Below, in pieces: positions 35,747-44,044 of a stretch of DNA of 46,468 nucleotides; positions within the stretch are counted from its first letter, which is position 1; every line of letters starts with the position of its first letter. Location: NCBI GenBank assembly GCA_022779345.1, contig JALFTG010000038.1, positions 1-46,468 of the forward strand, in the 5' to 3' direction. The position numbers and the translations under genes were made by a program. The notes under the pieces were generated by a model. The model saw nothing but the letters and a program-made list of their open reading frames with translations, was not told the DNA's origin and searched no databases. The stretch comes from Oscillospiraceae bacterium. GTDB lineage: Bacteria > Bacillota > Clostridia > Oscillospirales > Oscillospiraceae.

Positions 35747-36514
35747 TTACACCCATTCCCGGGAGGTGGGCTTGCTGCTCTCCTGCTGGGGCTTTTCGTA
35801 GGACACGACCACACGGCGGTTCGGCTCGGTGCCGATGGAGCTGGTGGTCACGCCTTCGTAATCCTGCAAAGCGGCGTGAATCACATGACGCTCATAGGAG
35901 TTCATGGGCTCCAGCGCCATGCTGCGTTTGTATTTGATGGCCTTGGCTGCCATCTTCTCTGCCAGACGGACCAGCGCTTCCTCCCGCTTGGCGCGGTAGG
36001 ACTCCGCATCCACGCTGATGTGCCGGCGCTTGTCGCTGCCCCGGTTCACGGCGTAGTTGGTCAGGTGCTGGATGGCATCCAGCGTCTCGCCCCGGCGGCC
36101 GATGACCATGCCCATCCCCTTGCCGGACAGGTTCACATTGATGCCGCCGTCTTCCTTGTCGGTGATCTCAATCTCGGCCTTCACACCCATGTGCTCCAGC
36201 AGGCCGCTGAGGAAGTTGTAAACCTTTGCGTGGGTCTCGTCCATATCCGCAGGCGCTGCGGACACAGCCGCGGGTGCTTCTGCGGGGGCGGCGGGGACCT
36301 CCGGTTCGGGCTGCGCCACAGGCTCCGCGACCTCGTCGGGGACCTCATAGGACACCTTGACCACAGCGGGAGATGCGCCGATTCCCAGGAAGCCGGACTT
36401 GGCCCGTTCCAGGATCTCCACATTCACATCGTCCCGGGTCAGACCCAGTTCTTCCAGGGCGGCAGCGATCGCCATCTCTTCCGTCTTGGCGGATTTCTCT
36501 ATGCTTTTTATCAT
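35747..36514 (-). CDS. jag: Jag/KhpB RNA-binding protein (Jag-N, KH, R3H)
   Basis: KSAKTEEMAIAAALEELGLTRDDVNVEILERAKSGFLGIGASPAVVKV; GKGMGMVIGRRGETLDAIQHLTNYAVNRG; R3H MNSYERHVIHAALQDYEGVTTSSIGTEPNRRVVV. Confidence 0.95.
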   Translation of the reverse strand: MIKSIEKSAKTEEMAIAAALEELGLTRDDVNVEILERAKSGFLGIGASPAVVKVSYEVPDEVAEPVAQPEPEVPAAPAEAPAAVSAAPADMDETHAKVYNFLSGLLEHMGVKAEIEITDKEDGGINVNLSGKGMGMVIGRRGETLDAIQHLTNYAVNRGSDKRRHISVDAESYRAKREEALVRLAEKMAAKAIKYKRSMALEPMNSYERHVIHAALQDYEGVTTSSIGTEPNRRVVVSYEKPQQESSKPTSREWV

Positions 36515-36528
36515 AAGGTACTCTCCTG

Positions 36529-37758
36529 TTATTCTTCGACACCGTCAGCTTCGGGTGCGGGAGAGACTTCCTGCTGTGCGCCGAAACGGTCCGGGTCATA
36601 GGCTCTGCCTCGGGCATAGCGGCGGCTGCCAACCTGGGATGCGGGGACTTCCGCCTCCTCAACGCCCAGGCGCTCCCGGCGCTCCGCTCTCTCGGCGGCA
36701 GCGGCGGCGGCACGGATTTCCTCCACTTTCTGCTTTTCGGCGGCCTGCAGTTTCTTCTTGCTGGTATTGCGGTTCACGGTGCTGGTGCCCTCAGCCTTCC
36801 GGCGCTCGGTTTCCAGCCGCTTGCGCTCGATCTCTTCCTCACGCAGGCGCTCCCGCTCCAGCCATTCCTTGTCCTCTTCGTACATCTGCTTGGTGACAAC
36901 CTTGGTCAGAATCCAGTCACGCAGCATACCGAACACGCTGTTGGCAATCCAGTACACGCCCATCACGGCGGGCATGACAAAGCAGATCCACACAGACATC
37001 AGCGGCATCATGAGCATCATGCTCTTGTTGGTGGCCGCAGCCTGGGTGTTGTCGTTGGCGCCGGGATTGGAGGCCATGGACACCTTCATGGACAGCCAGG
37101 ACAGAAATGCGGAGATGAAGGGGATCAGGAACAGACCCAGGGCGGGCCACCAGTTGCCCGCGCCGAAGCCCTCTGCGTTCCAGAAAGTCAGCTGGGGCGT
37201 GTTGCCCAGGTTCATACCCAGGAACGCATAGCTGACATCCTGTACCTCGGGAACCACGGCGGAAATGACATCGTAGTTCTCATGGCACAGCTGGGTCATG
37301 ACGATCTCGATATACTGCTGCTGTCTGGCGGAAAGCTCAGCCAGATTCAGCAGTCCCATACCTTCCAGCGTGGTCTGGATCAGTTCCACCGTCTCGGTGG
37401 CCAGACCCATCATGATGGACAGGGGCTTGCGGATGACGCTGTACAGCGCGATCAGGATGGGGAACGGAATCAGGGACCACAGGCAGCCCGACATGGGGTT
37501 GATGTGCTCCTCCTGATAGAGCTTCGAGACTTCCTGCTGATACTTCTGGGGATTGCCGCCGTGCTGGGCCTCCAGCTGCTTCAGCCGGGGCTGCAGGCGG
37601 GTCTGACGCATCATGCTCTTCTTGCTCTTCAGCATGAAAGGCGTGAGGATCAGGTTCACCACCAGAGCGAACAGAATGACCGCGATGCCGATGTTCCCGA
37701 ACAGATCGTAGAACTTCATCATCAGCCAGGAAAACGGTGCTGTAATGATCTTCGTCAT
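36529..37758 (-). CDS. yidC: YidC/Oxa1 membrane protein insertase
   Basis: NIGIAVILFALVVNLILTPFMLKSKKSMMRQTRLQPRLKQLEAQHGGNPQKYQQEVSKLYQEEHINPMSGCLWSLIPFPILIALY. Confidence 0.95.
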   Translation of the reverse strand: MTKIITAPFSWLMMKFYDLFGNIGIAVILFALVVNLILTPFMLKSKKSMMRQTRLQPRLKQLEAQHGGNPQKYQQEVSKLYQEEHINPMSGCLWSLIPFPILIALYSVIRKPLSIMMGLATETVELIQTTLEGMGLLNLAELSARQQQYIEIVMTQLCHENYDVISAVVPEVQDVSYAFLGMNLGNTPQLTFWNAEGFGAGNWWPALGLFLIPFISAFLSWLSMKVSMASNPGANDNTQAAATNKSMMLMMPLMSVWICFVMPAVMGVYWIANSVFGMLRDWILTKVVTKQMYEEDKEWLERERLREEEIERKRLETERRKAEGTSTVNRNTSKKKLQAAEKQKVEEIRAAAAAAERAERRERLGVEEAEVPASQVGSRRYARGRAYDPDRFGAQQEVSPAPEADGVEE

Positions 37759-37791
37759 TCAGTTACTCCTAAAATATTCAGTTTCTTCCGG

Positions 37792-38010
37792 TCAGGGGAC
37801 CGGATCATAAAAATCGTGCTCCCCGAAATGAAAGGGGTGGCACCGCATGATGCGCTTGAAGGCCAGCCAGCCGCCTTTTGCGGCGCCGTACTTTTCAATG
37901 GCCTCCAGGGCATACTCCGAGCAGGTGGGGATGAACCGGCAGCAGGGCGGGGTCAGGGGGGAAATGTTCCGGCGGTAAAACCGGATCAGTGCCAGCAGGA
38001 ATTTTTTCAC
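37792..38010 (-). CDS. yidD: Membrane protein insertion efficiency factor YidD
   Basis: [62 protein letters not shown]. Confidence 0.95.
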   Translation of the reverse strand: MKKFLLALIRFYRRNISPLTPPCCRFIPTCSEYALEAIEKYGAAKGGWLAFKRIMRCHPFHFGEHDFYDPVP

Positions 38011-38360
38011 CGGGCGCCGCCTTTCTCAGCGAACAGCTCCAGCTGGCGGCAGGCCTTCTCAAAGGCTCTTTCCAGCTGGGCATAGGTCGCCTCCGGGCTC
38101 CTGCCCCGGGCCACGATCACCAGATCCAGTCCCCGGCACAGCCTGTCCTCCCGGAGACGGTAAATCTCCCGCAGACGGCGGCGGACCCGGTTGCGGACCA
38201 CGGCCTTGCCGATCTTGTTGGACACGGTGATGCCGAGGCGGTTGTGATCCCGCCCGGTGCGGCGCACATAGACCACCAGATAGGGGGTCACGGCACTCTT
38301 GCCTTTTGCGTACAGGCGCCGGAACTCATAGTTCATTTTCAGGCTTTCGGTGAACTCCAT
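38007..38360 (-). CDS. rnpA: Ribonuclease P protein component
   Basis: [59 protein letters not shown]. Confidence 0.96.
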   Translation of the reverse strand: MEFTESLKMNYEFRRLYAKGKSAVTPYLVVYVRRTGRDHNRLGITVSNKIGKAVVRNRVRRRLREIYRLREDRLCRGLDLVIVARGRSPEATYAQLERAFEKACRQLELFAEKGGAR

Positions 38361-38420
38361 TGCCTTTCCCTCACGAACTCAATGCTGCAAAACCCGTTCT
38401 CCCCGAGGGGGACGGGCTGA

Positions 38421-38558
38421 TCAGTAGCTCAGCTTTTTTCTGCCCTTGGCACGACGGCGGGCCAGAACCTTGCGGCCGTTGGCGGTGGACATTCTCTTGC
38501 GGAAGCCGTGCTCCATCTGAGCGTGGCGCTTCTTGGGCTGATAAGTGCGTTTGGTCAT
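38421..38558 (-). CDS. rpmH: 50S ribosomal protein L34 (not in the ORF track)
   Basis: Hand translation [45 protein letters not shown]; 45 aa; AAAGGAGAG RBS. Confidence 0.98.
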   Translation of the reverse strand: MTKRTYQPKKRHAQMEHGFRKRMSTANGRKVLARRRAKGRKKLSY

Positions 38559-38690
38559 GATGATTTCTCTCCTTTCGAATATCAGATTCTATGCTCAACG
38601 CGGGATACTCCCGTGTAGCAATCGGAATCCGGTCTGTTTCCCGCTCATGGGCGAAAAAAGACCACCGGCATCCATCGATGTCAGCGGCCT

Positions 38691-38720
38691 ATTATATCGC
38701 ATTTTGTATGACCCTGTCAA
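38691..38720 (-). promoter_or_regulatory. Consensus sigma-A promoter of the rpmH-rnpA-yidD-yidC-jag operon
   Basis: TTGACA - 18 - TATAAT on minus strand; the -35 overlaps the queH 3' end. Confidence 0.9.
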
Positions 38721-39307
38721 GTATTTTTGGAATACAGACAGCCGCAATAGTCCTGCCGGTACAGGTCCAGCTCTCTGGACAGAGTGATGCTCTGCTTGTA
38801 TCCCTCCCGCTTTTTGAAATCAGAGGGCAGCCAGGCCACGCCGTACTGCTCCCCCAGTGCCCGGCCGATGGTGTTGATGCGCGCGGCGTCCTTATGTGGC
38901 GACACGGTGAGGGTGGTGCAGAAATAATCGAATTTCCCTTCCGCGGCCAGCCGGGCGGTCTCCTCCAGCCGCAGACGGAAGCACACCGTGCACCGCGCTC
39001 CCCCTTCCGGCTCCCCTTCCAGGCCCCGGACGGCGGCGTTGTAGGCCTCCCCGTCATAGGCACACTCCAGAATGTGCACCTCCGGCATGGCGGCCAGGAC
39101 TTTCCGCTGGTTCTCCAGCCGCAGGTCATATTCCGCCCGGGGCTGGATGTTGGGGTTATAGTATAATAAGGTTATGTCAAAATACTGCTTCAGATAGCTG
39201 AGCACATAGGTGGAGCAGGGGCCGCAACAGCTCTGGAGGAGCAGCCGGGGCTTGTCCGTCAGACGGGCGACAACGGCGTCCAGTTCCTTCTGGTAATTTT
39301 CCTTCAA
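38717..39307 (-). CDS. queH: Epoxyqueuosine reductase QueH
   Basis: LLLQSCCGPCSTYVLSYLKQYFDITLLYYNPNIQPRAEYDLRLENQRK; RCTVCFRLRLEETA; STTLTVSPHKD-like region; LYRQDYCGCLYS. TTG start at 39307 proposed from GAGGTGAG RBS. Confidence 0.92.
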   Translation of the reverse strand: MKENYQKELDAVVARLTDKPRLLLQSCCGPCSTYVLSYLKQYFDITLLYYNPNIQPRAEYDLRLENQRKVLAAMPEVHILECAYDGEAYNAAVRGLEGEPEGGARCTVCFRLRLEETARLAAEGKFDYFCTTLTVSPHKDAARINTIGRALGEQYGVAWLPSDFKKREGYKQSITLSRELDLYRQDYCGCLYSKNT

Positions 39308-39405
39308 AGGTCTCACCTCTCCGGGCAGTATAACACCTCTTTTCCGGATTGACAAGACAGGGGGAAAGGAATAAAATCAGAAGAAAACTGCCGGGGGGAT
39401 CCACT

Positions 39406-39885
39406 ATGGAGCAGCGCACGGACAAGATCAATTATTATCTGGATATTGCGGACACGGTGCTCCACCGCTCCACCTGTATCCGCAGGCAGTACGGCGCCAT
39501 CATTGTGCGAAACGACGAGATCATCTCCACGGGCTATAACGGTGCCCCCCGGGGCCGGCGGAACTGTTCCGATCTGGGATTCTGCCGCCGGGAAGCCATG
39601 CAGGTCCCCGCCGGGGAGCGGTATGAGCTGTGCCGCAGTGTCCATGCGGAGGCCAACGCCATCATCTCCGCCTCCCGCCGGGACATGATCGGCGGCACCC
39701 TGTATCTGGTGGGACGGGAGGCCGGTTCCGGCGATCTCACCGACGCGGTCCCCTGCTCTATGTGCAAGCGCACCATCATCAACGCGGGCATCAAGGATGT
39801 GGTCGCCCGCTGCGCCGACGGCAGCTTCCACATCACCGATGTGAACGAGTGGATCGAAAACGACGAGACCCTGCCGGAAGGCTGA
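39406..39885 (+). CDS. Deoxycytidylate (dCMP) deaminase family protein
   Basis: DTVLHRSTCIRRQYGAIIVRNDEIISTGYNGAPRG; VHAEANAIISASR; AVPCSMCKRTIINAGI. Confidence 0.92.
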   Translation: MEQRTDKINYYLDIADTVLHRSTCIRRQYGAIIVRNDEIISTGYNGAPRGRRNCSDLGFCRREAMQVPAGERYELCRSVHAEANAIISASRRDMIGGTLYLVGREAGSGDLTDAVPCSMCKRTIINAGIKDVVARCADGSFHITDVNEWIENDETLPEG

Positions 39886-39899
39886 ATCGCATTGTCTCT

Positions 39900-39931
39900 C
39901 TGCCCCGGAACGGACCGGGGCAGATTTGTTT
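39900..39931 (+). terminator. Terminator downstream of dCMP deaminase
   Basis: CTGCCCCGG aacgga CCGGGGCAG ATTTGTTT. Confidence 0.7.
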
Positions 39932-40021
39932 ACAGAAAATTTTACCTTTTGACAAACTCCGGTCCCCACAGGCCGGAGTTTTGGTATATACTGGTAACAT
40001 GAGTAATTTGCGCAAAGGCAG

Positions 40022-42439
40022 TTGATTCGTTTGAAACGACACAAACAGGATATCCCGGCACAGACGGCGGCGGAGCGGATCCCGTGGCCGGGACTGCGGA
40101 CCGATCCGGAGACGGGGCTGACCGGACAGCAGGCCCGGGAGCTGCTGGAGGGCGGCTGGGGGAATGTCCCCGTGGAGTCCCCCACAAAAAGCGACCGGGA
40201 GATCGTCCGGGAAAATGTGTTCACCTATTTCAACCTGATCTTCCTGATTCTGGCCGGGTGCCTGCTGATTGTGGGCGACTGGAAAAACATGACCTTCCTG
40301 ATCGTGGTGGCCGCCAACGCCGCCATCGGCATCGTCCAGCAGATCCGGGCCAAACGGACCATCGACAAGCTGACCCTCCTGTCCGAAAGCAAGGTCACCG
40401 CCATCCGGGACGGAACTGCCGTCCCTGTCTCCGCCCATGAGCTGGTGCGGGGGGACATCATCGAGCTGTCGGCGGGCTGTCAGATCCCGGCGGACGGGGT
40501 GCTGGTGTCCGGGTCCGTACAGGTGAACGAGGGCCTCATCACCGGCGAGGGAGACGCCATCACGAAAAACCGGGGCGACACCCTTCTGTCCGGCAGCTTC
40601 GTGCTGTCCGGGGTGTGCCGGTGCCGGCTGGAACTTGTGGGGGCGGACGCCTACGCCGCCCGGCTGACCCTGGCCGCCAAGCGGGACGGGGCCATTGCCC
40701 CCAAGTCCGAGATGATGCGCTCCCTGGACCGGCTGATCCGGTTCATCGGCGTGGCGCTGATCCCCATCGGCATCACCCTGTTCTATAACCAGTATTTCCG
40801 GCAGGGACAGGCCCTGGAGCAGGCCATTCCCTCCACGGTGGCGGCCCTGTGCGGCATGATCCCGGAGGGGCTGTTCCTGCTCACCTCCGTGGCTCTGGCC
40901 GTGTCTGTGGTGCGGCTGGCCCGGAACCGGACGCTGATTCATGAGATGAACTCCATTGAAACCCTGGCCCGGGTGGATGTGCTGTGCGTGGACAAGACCG
41001 GCACCATCACCAGTCCGGACATGGCCGTGCGGGAAGTGGTGTCCCTGTCCTCTGCCCCGGTGGAGGACATCCTCGCTGCGTTCTACACCGCCATGCCCGC
41101 GGACAACGACACCGCCCGGGCCATTCAGGCCGCCTTCCCCAAATCCCCCGGCTGGACGGCGGAGGGCACCGTGCCCTTCACCTCCGCCCAGAAGTGGAGC
41201 GCCGTCACTTTCCGGGACAAGGGCACTTTCGTGCTGGGTGCGCCGGAGTACATTCTGGGGGACCGGCTGGACGATCTGTCCGGCCGCATCGGGGAATACA
41301 CCCGGGTGGGCTGCCGTGTGCTGCTGCTGGCCAGATGCGACAGGGCGGAGGCCGGAATGCTCACAGGCACGCCGGACCCCCTGGCCCTGGTGGTGCTGGA
41401 GAACCCCATCCGGGAAAGCGCGCCGGAGGTATTCCGGTACTTCCGGGAGCAGGGTGTGGCCGTGAAGGTCATCTCCGGGGACGACCCGGTGACCGTGTCC
41501 GCTGTGGCTGCCCAGGCAGGCATTCCCGGGGCGGAACACTGGGTGGATGCCCGGTCTCTTCAAACGGAACAGGATATCCGCCGGGCGGTGGGACAATACA
41601 CCGTGTTCGGCCGGGTGGCCCCCAACCAGAAGCAGCAGCTGGTCCGGGCCCTGCAGGCGGCGGGCCACACCGTGGCCATGACCGGCGACGGCGTGAACGA
41701 TGTGCTGGCTCTGAAGGACGCGGACTGCGGCATCGCCATGGCCTCCGGCGCCGAGGCGGCGGCCCAGGTGGCCCAGCTGGTGCTGCTGGACTCGGATTTC
41801 TCCGCCCTGCCCATGGTGGTGGCGGAGGGCCGGCGGGTGATTAACAACATCCAGCGTGCGGCGTCTCTGTATCTGGTGAAGAACATCCTCTCCTTCTTCC
41901 TGGCCATCATCTCCCTGATCGGCTCTCTCCCCTATCCTTTCGTCCCCATCCAGCTGACGCTGATCTCCGCCCTGACCATCGGCATCCCCTCCTTCTTCCT
42001 GGCGCTGGAGCCGAACCACGATCTGGTGACCGGGCATTTCATGGGGAATGTGCTGCGAAAAGCCCTCCCCGGCGGTCTGACGGGCATTGCGGTGATCCTG
42101 TACGCGGAGTTGTTCAGCTACGCCACCAGCATCACCATGGGCGAGCTGTCCACCATCTGTGTGGCGCTGATGACCATGAACGGTCTGACTGCCATCTATT
42201 ATGCCGCCCGTCCCCTGAACAAACTGCGTTCCGCCCTGATCGCGGTCATGGCAGTGACCGCGGTGGTGTGTATGTTCACCCAGCAGACGCTGTTCAATCT
42301 GACGCCCCTGTCGCTGGTGGGCTGGCTGATTCTGGTGGCACTGCTGGTGATGGTCTATCCGTTCCAGACCACCCTCCATGTGCTGGCGGAAAAGCTCCGG
42401 CTGTTTGTGGAAAAACTCCGGGCAAAACAGACCGCATGA
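40022..42439 (+). CDS. HAD-IC family cation-translocating P-type ATPase (CtpE/Ca2+-ATPase-like)
   Basis: ELSAGCQIPADGVLVSGSVQVNEGLITGE; VLCVDKTGTITSPDM; VAMTGDGVNDVLALKDADCGIAMASGAEAAAQVAQLVLLDSDFSALP; C-terminal TMs. TTG start at 40022 or a nearby alternative. Confidence 0.92.
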   Translation: MIRLKRHKQDIPAQTAAERIPWPGLRTDPETGLTGQQARELLEGGWGNVPVESPTKSDREIVRENVFTYFNLIFLILAGCLLIVGDWKNMTFLIVVAANAAIGIVQQIRAKRTIDKLTLLSESKVTAIRDGTAVPVSAHELVRGDIIELSAGCQIPADGVLVSGSVQVNEGLITGEGDAITKNRGDTLLSGSFVLSGVCRCRLELVGADAYAARLTLAAKRDGAIAPKSEMMRSLDRLIRFIGVALIPIGITLFYNQYFRQGQALEQAIPSTVAALCGMIPEGLFLLTSVALAVSVVRLARNRTLIHEMNSIETLARVDVLCVDKTGTITSPDMAVREVVSLSSAPVEDILAAFYTAMPADNDTARAIQAAFPKSPGWTAEGTVPFTSAQKWSAVTFRDKGTFVLGAPEYILGDRLDDLSGRIGEYTRVGCRVLLLARCDRAEAGMLTGTPDPLALVVLENPIRESAPEVFRYFREQGVAVKVISGDDPVTVSAVAAQAGIPGAEHWVDARSLQTEQDIRRAVGQYTVFGRVAPNQKQQLVRALQAAGHTVAMTGDGVNDVLALKDADCGIAMASGAEAAAQVAQLVLLDSDFSALPMVVAEGRRVINNIQRAASLYLVKNILSFFLAIISLIGSLPYPFVPIQLTLISALTIGIPSFFLALEPNHDLVTGHFMGNVLRKALPGGLTGIAVILYAELFSYATSITMGELSTICVALMTMNGLTAIYYAARPLNKLRSALIAVMAVTAVVCMFTQQTLFNLTPLSLVGWLILVALLVMVYPFQTTLHVLAEKLRLFVEKLRAKQTA

Positions 42440-42460
42440 CAACACACGATTCTCAGATGC

Positions 42461-42495
42461 AAAAAGCCCTGCACGGTGTTCCGTGCAGGGCTTTT
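42461..42495. terminator. Bidirectional terminator between P-type ATPase and guaB
   Basis: AAAAAGCCCTGCACGG tgtt CCGTGCAGGGCTTTT. Confidence 0.9.
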
Positions 42496-42511
42496 ACTTT
42501 GAAATGTCGGG

Positions 42512-44014
42512 TTATTTCACGGGATTGGTGGTGCGCAGGGTGACATCGTGATAGCCGCCCTCCACGATGGAGGTGGAGGAGACCACGGTGAGTTTGGCGT
42601 CCCGCTGCAGGTCGGGGATGGTGGTGACGCCGCAGTTGCACATGGTGGATTTCACCTTGTACAGGCTCTTTTCCACATTTTCATGGAGGGAGCCGGCGTA
42701 GGTCACATAGGAATCCACACCCTCCTCAAACTGCAGGCCGGTCTTGCCGCCCAGATCGTACCGCTGCCAGTTCCGGGCACGGTTGGAGCCTTCGCCCCAG
42801 TACTCCTTCACATACTGGCCGTTCACCATCAGTTTCTGGGTGGGGCTTTCATCGAAGCGGGCAAAATAGCGGCCCAGCATCAGGAAGTCGGCACCCATGG
42901 CCAGGGCCAGGGTCATGTGGTGGTCGTGGACGATGCCGCCGTCAGAGCAAATGGGCACATAGATACCGGTCTTTTCATAATACTCGTTCCGGGCAGCTGC
43001 CACTTCGATCAAAGCAGTGGCCTGGCCGCGGCCGATACCCTTGGTCTCACGGGTGATGCAGATGGAGCCGCCGCCGATACCCACTTTCACAAAGTCCGCA
43101 CCGGCCTCGGCCAGGAACAGGAAGCCGTCCCGGTCCACCACATTGCCGGCGCCGATCTTCACGGTATCGCCGTAGTTTTCCCGGACCCAGTCAATGGTCT
43201 TTTTCTGCCAGCAGGAATAGCCCTCGGAGGAATCGATGCACAGCACATCGGCGCCCGCCGCCACCAGAGCGGGAATCCGCTCGGCGTAGTCCCGGGAGTT
43301 GATGCCGGCGCCCACCATGTAGCGCTTCTCCTTGTCCAGCATTTCCAGAGGATTCTCCTTGTGGCTGGCGTAGTCCTTGCGGAACACGAAGTACATGAGG
43401 TTGCCGTCATTGTCCACGATGGGCAGGGCATTGAGCTTGTGGTCCCAGATGATGTCGTTGGCTTCCTTCAGGGTGGTGGAAGCGGGGGCGGTGACCAGTT
43501 TTTCCAGGGGGGTCATGAACTCTTTCACCTTGATATCCGTGGACATCCGGCTGATGCGGTAATCCCGGCTGGTGACGATGCCCAGCAGCTTGCCGTTGGC
43601 GGTGCCGTCGGCGGTGACGGCCACGGTGGAGAAGCCGTTGCGCTCCTTCAGGTCCAGAATATCGGCCAGGGTATGCTCGGGGGTCACATTGGAGGCACTG
43701 ACCACGAAGCCGGACTTATAATTCTTCACCCGGGCGACCATGGCGGCCTCGTCCTCGATGGACTGGGAACCGTAAATGAAGGACATACCGCCTTCCTTGG
43801 CCAGAGCGATAGCCAGGGTGTCGTTGGACACGGACTGCATAATGGCGGAAGTCATGGGAATGTTCAGGGAGATGGCAGGTTCCTCCCCCTTCTTGAAACG
43901 CACCAGAGGCGTTTTCAGGGACACATTGGCGGGGACACAGTCCTCGGAAGTGTAACCGGGGATCAGCAGGAATTCGTTAAAGGTACGGGACGGTTCGTTG
44001 TAATAGTAAGCCAT
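42512..44014 (-). CDS. guaB: IMP dehydrogenase
   Basis: [31 protein letters not shown] region; [68 protein letters not shown]. Confidence 0.95.
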   Translation of the reverse strand: MAYYYNEPSRTFNEFLLIPGYTSEDCVPANVSLKTPLVRFKKGEEPAISLNIPMTSAIMQSVSNDTLAIALAKEGGMSFIYGSQSIEDEAAMVARVKNYKSGFVVSASNVTPEHTLADILDLKERNGFSTVAVTADGTANGKLLGIVTSRDYRISRMSTDIKVKEFMTPLEKLVTAPASTTLKEANDIIWDHKLNALPIVDNDGNLMYFVFRKDYASHKENPLEMLDKEKRYMVGAGINSRDYAERIPALVAAGADVLCIDSSEGYSCWQKKTIDWVRENYGDTVKIGAGNVVDRDGFLFLAEAGADFVKVGIGGGSICITRETKGIGRGQATALIEVAAARNEYYEKTGIYVPICSDGGIVHDHHMTLALAMGADFLMLGRYFARFDESPTQKLMVNGQYVKEYWGEGSNRARNWQRYDLGGKTGLQFEEGVDSYVTYAGSLHENVEKSLYKVKSTMCNCGVTTIPDLQRDAKLTVVSSTSIVEGGYHDVTLRTTNPVK

Positions 44015-44044
44015 GGGTGATCCACTCCTCTCAAAAATTAAATC

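Noticed and set aside
39833-42445. 870-aa minus-strand ORF
   Set aside because: Antisense to the P-type ATPase and dCMP deaminase 3' end; low-complexity artefact.
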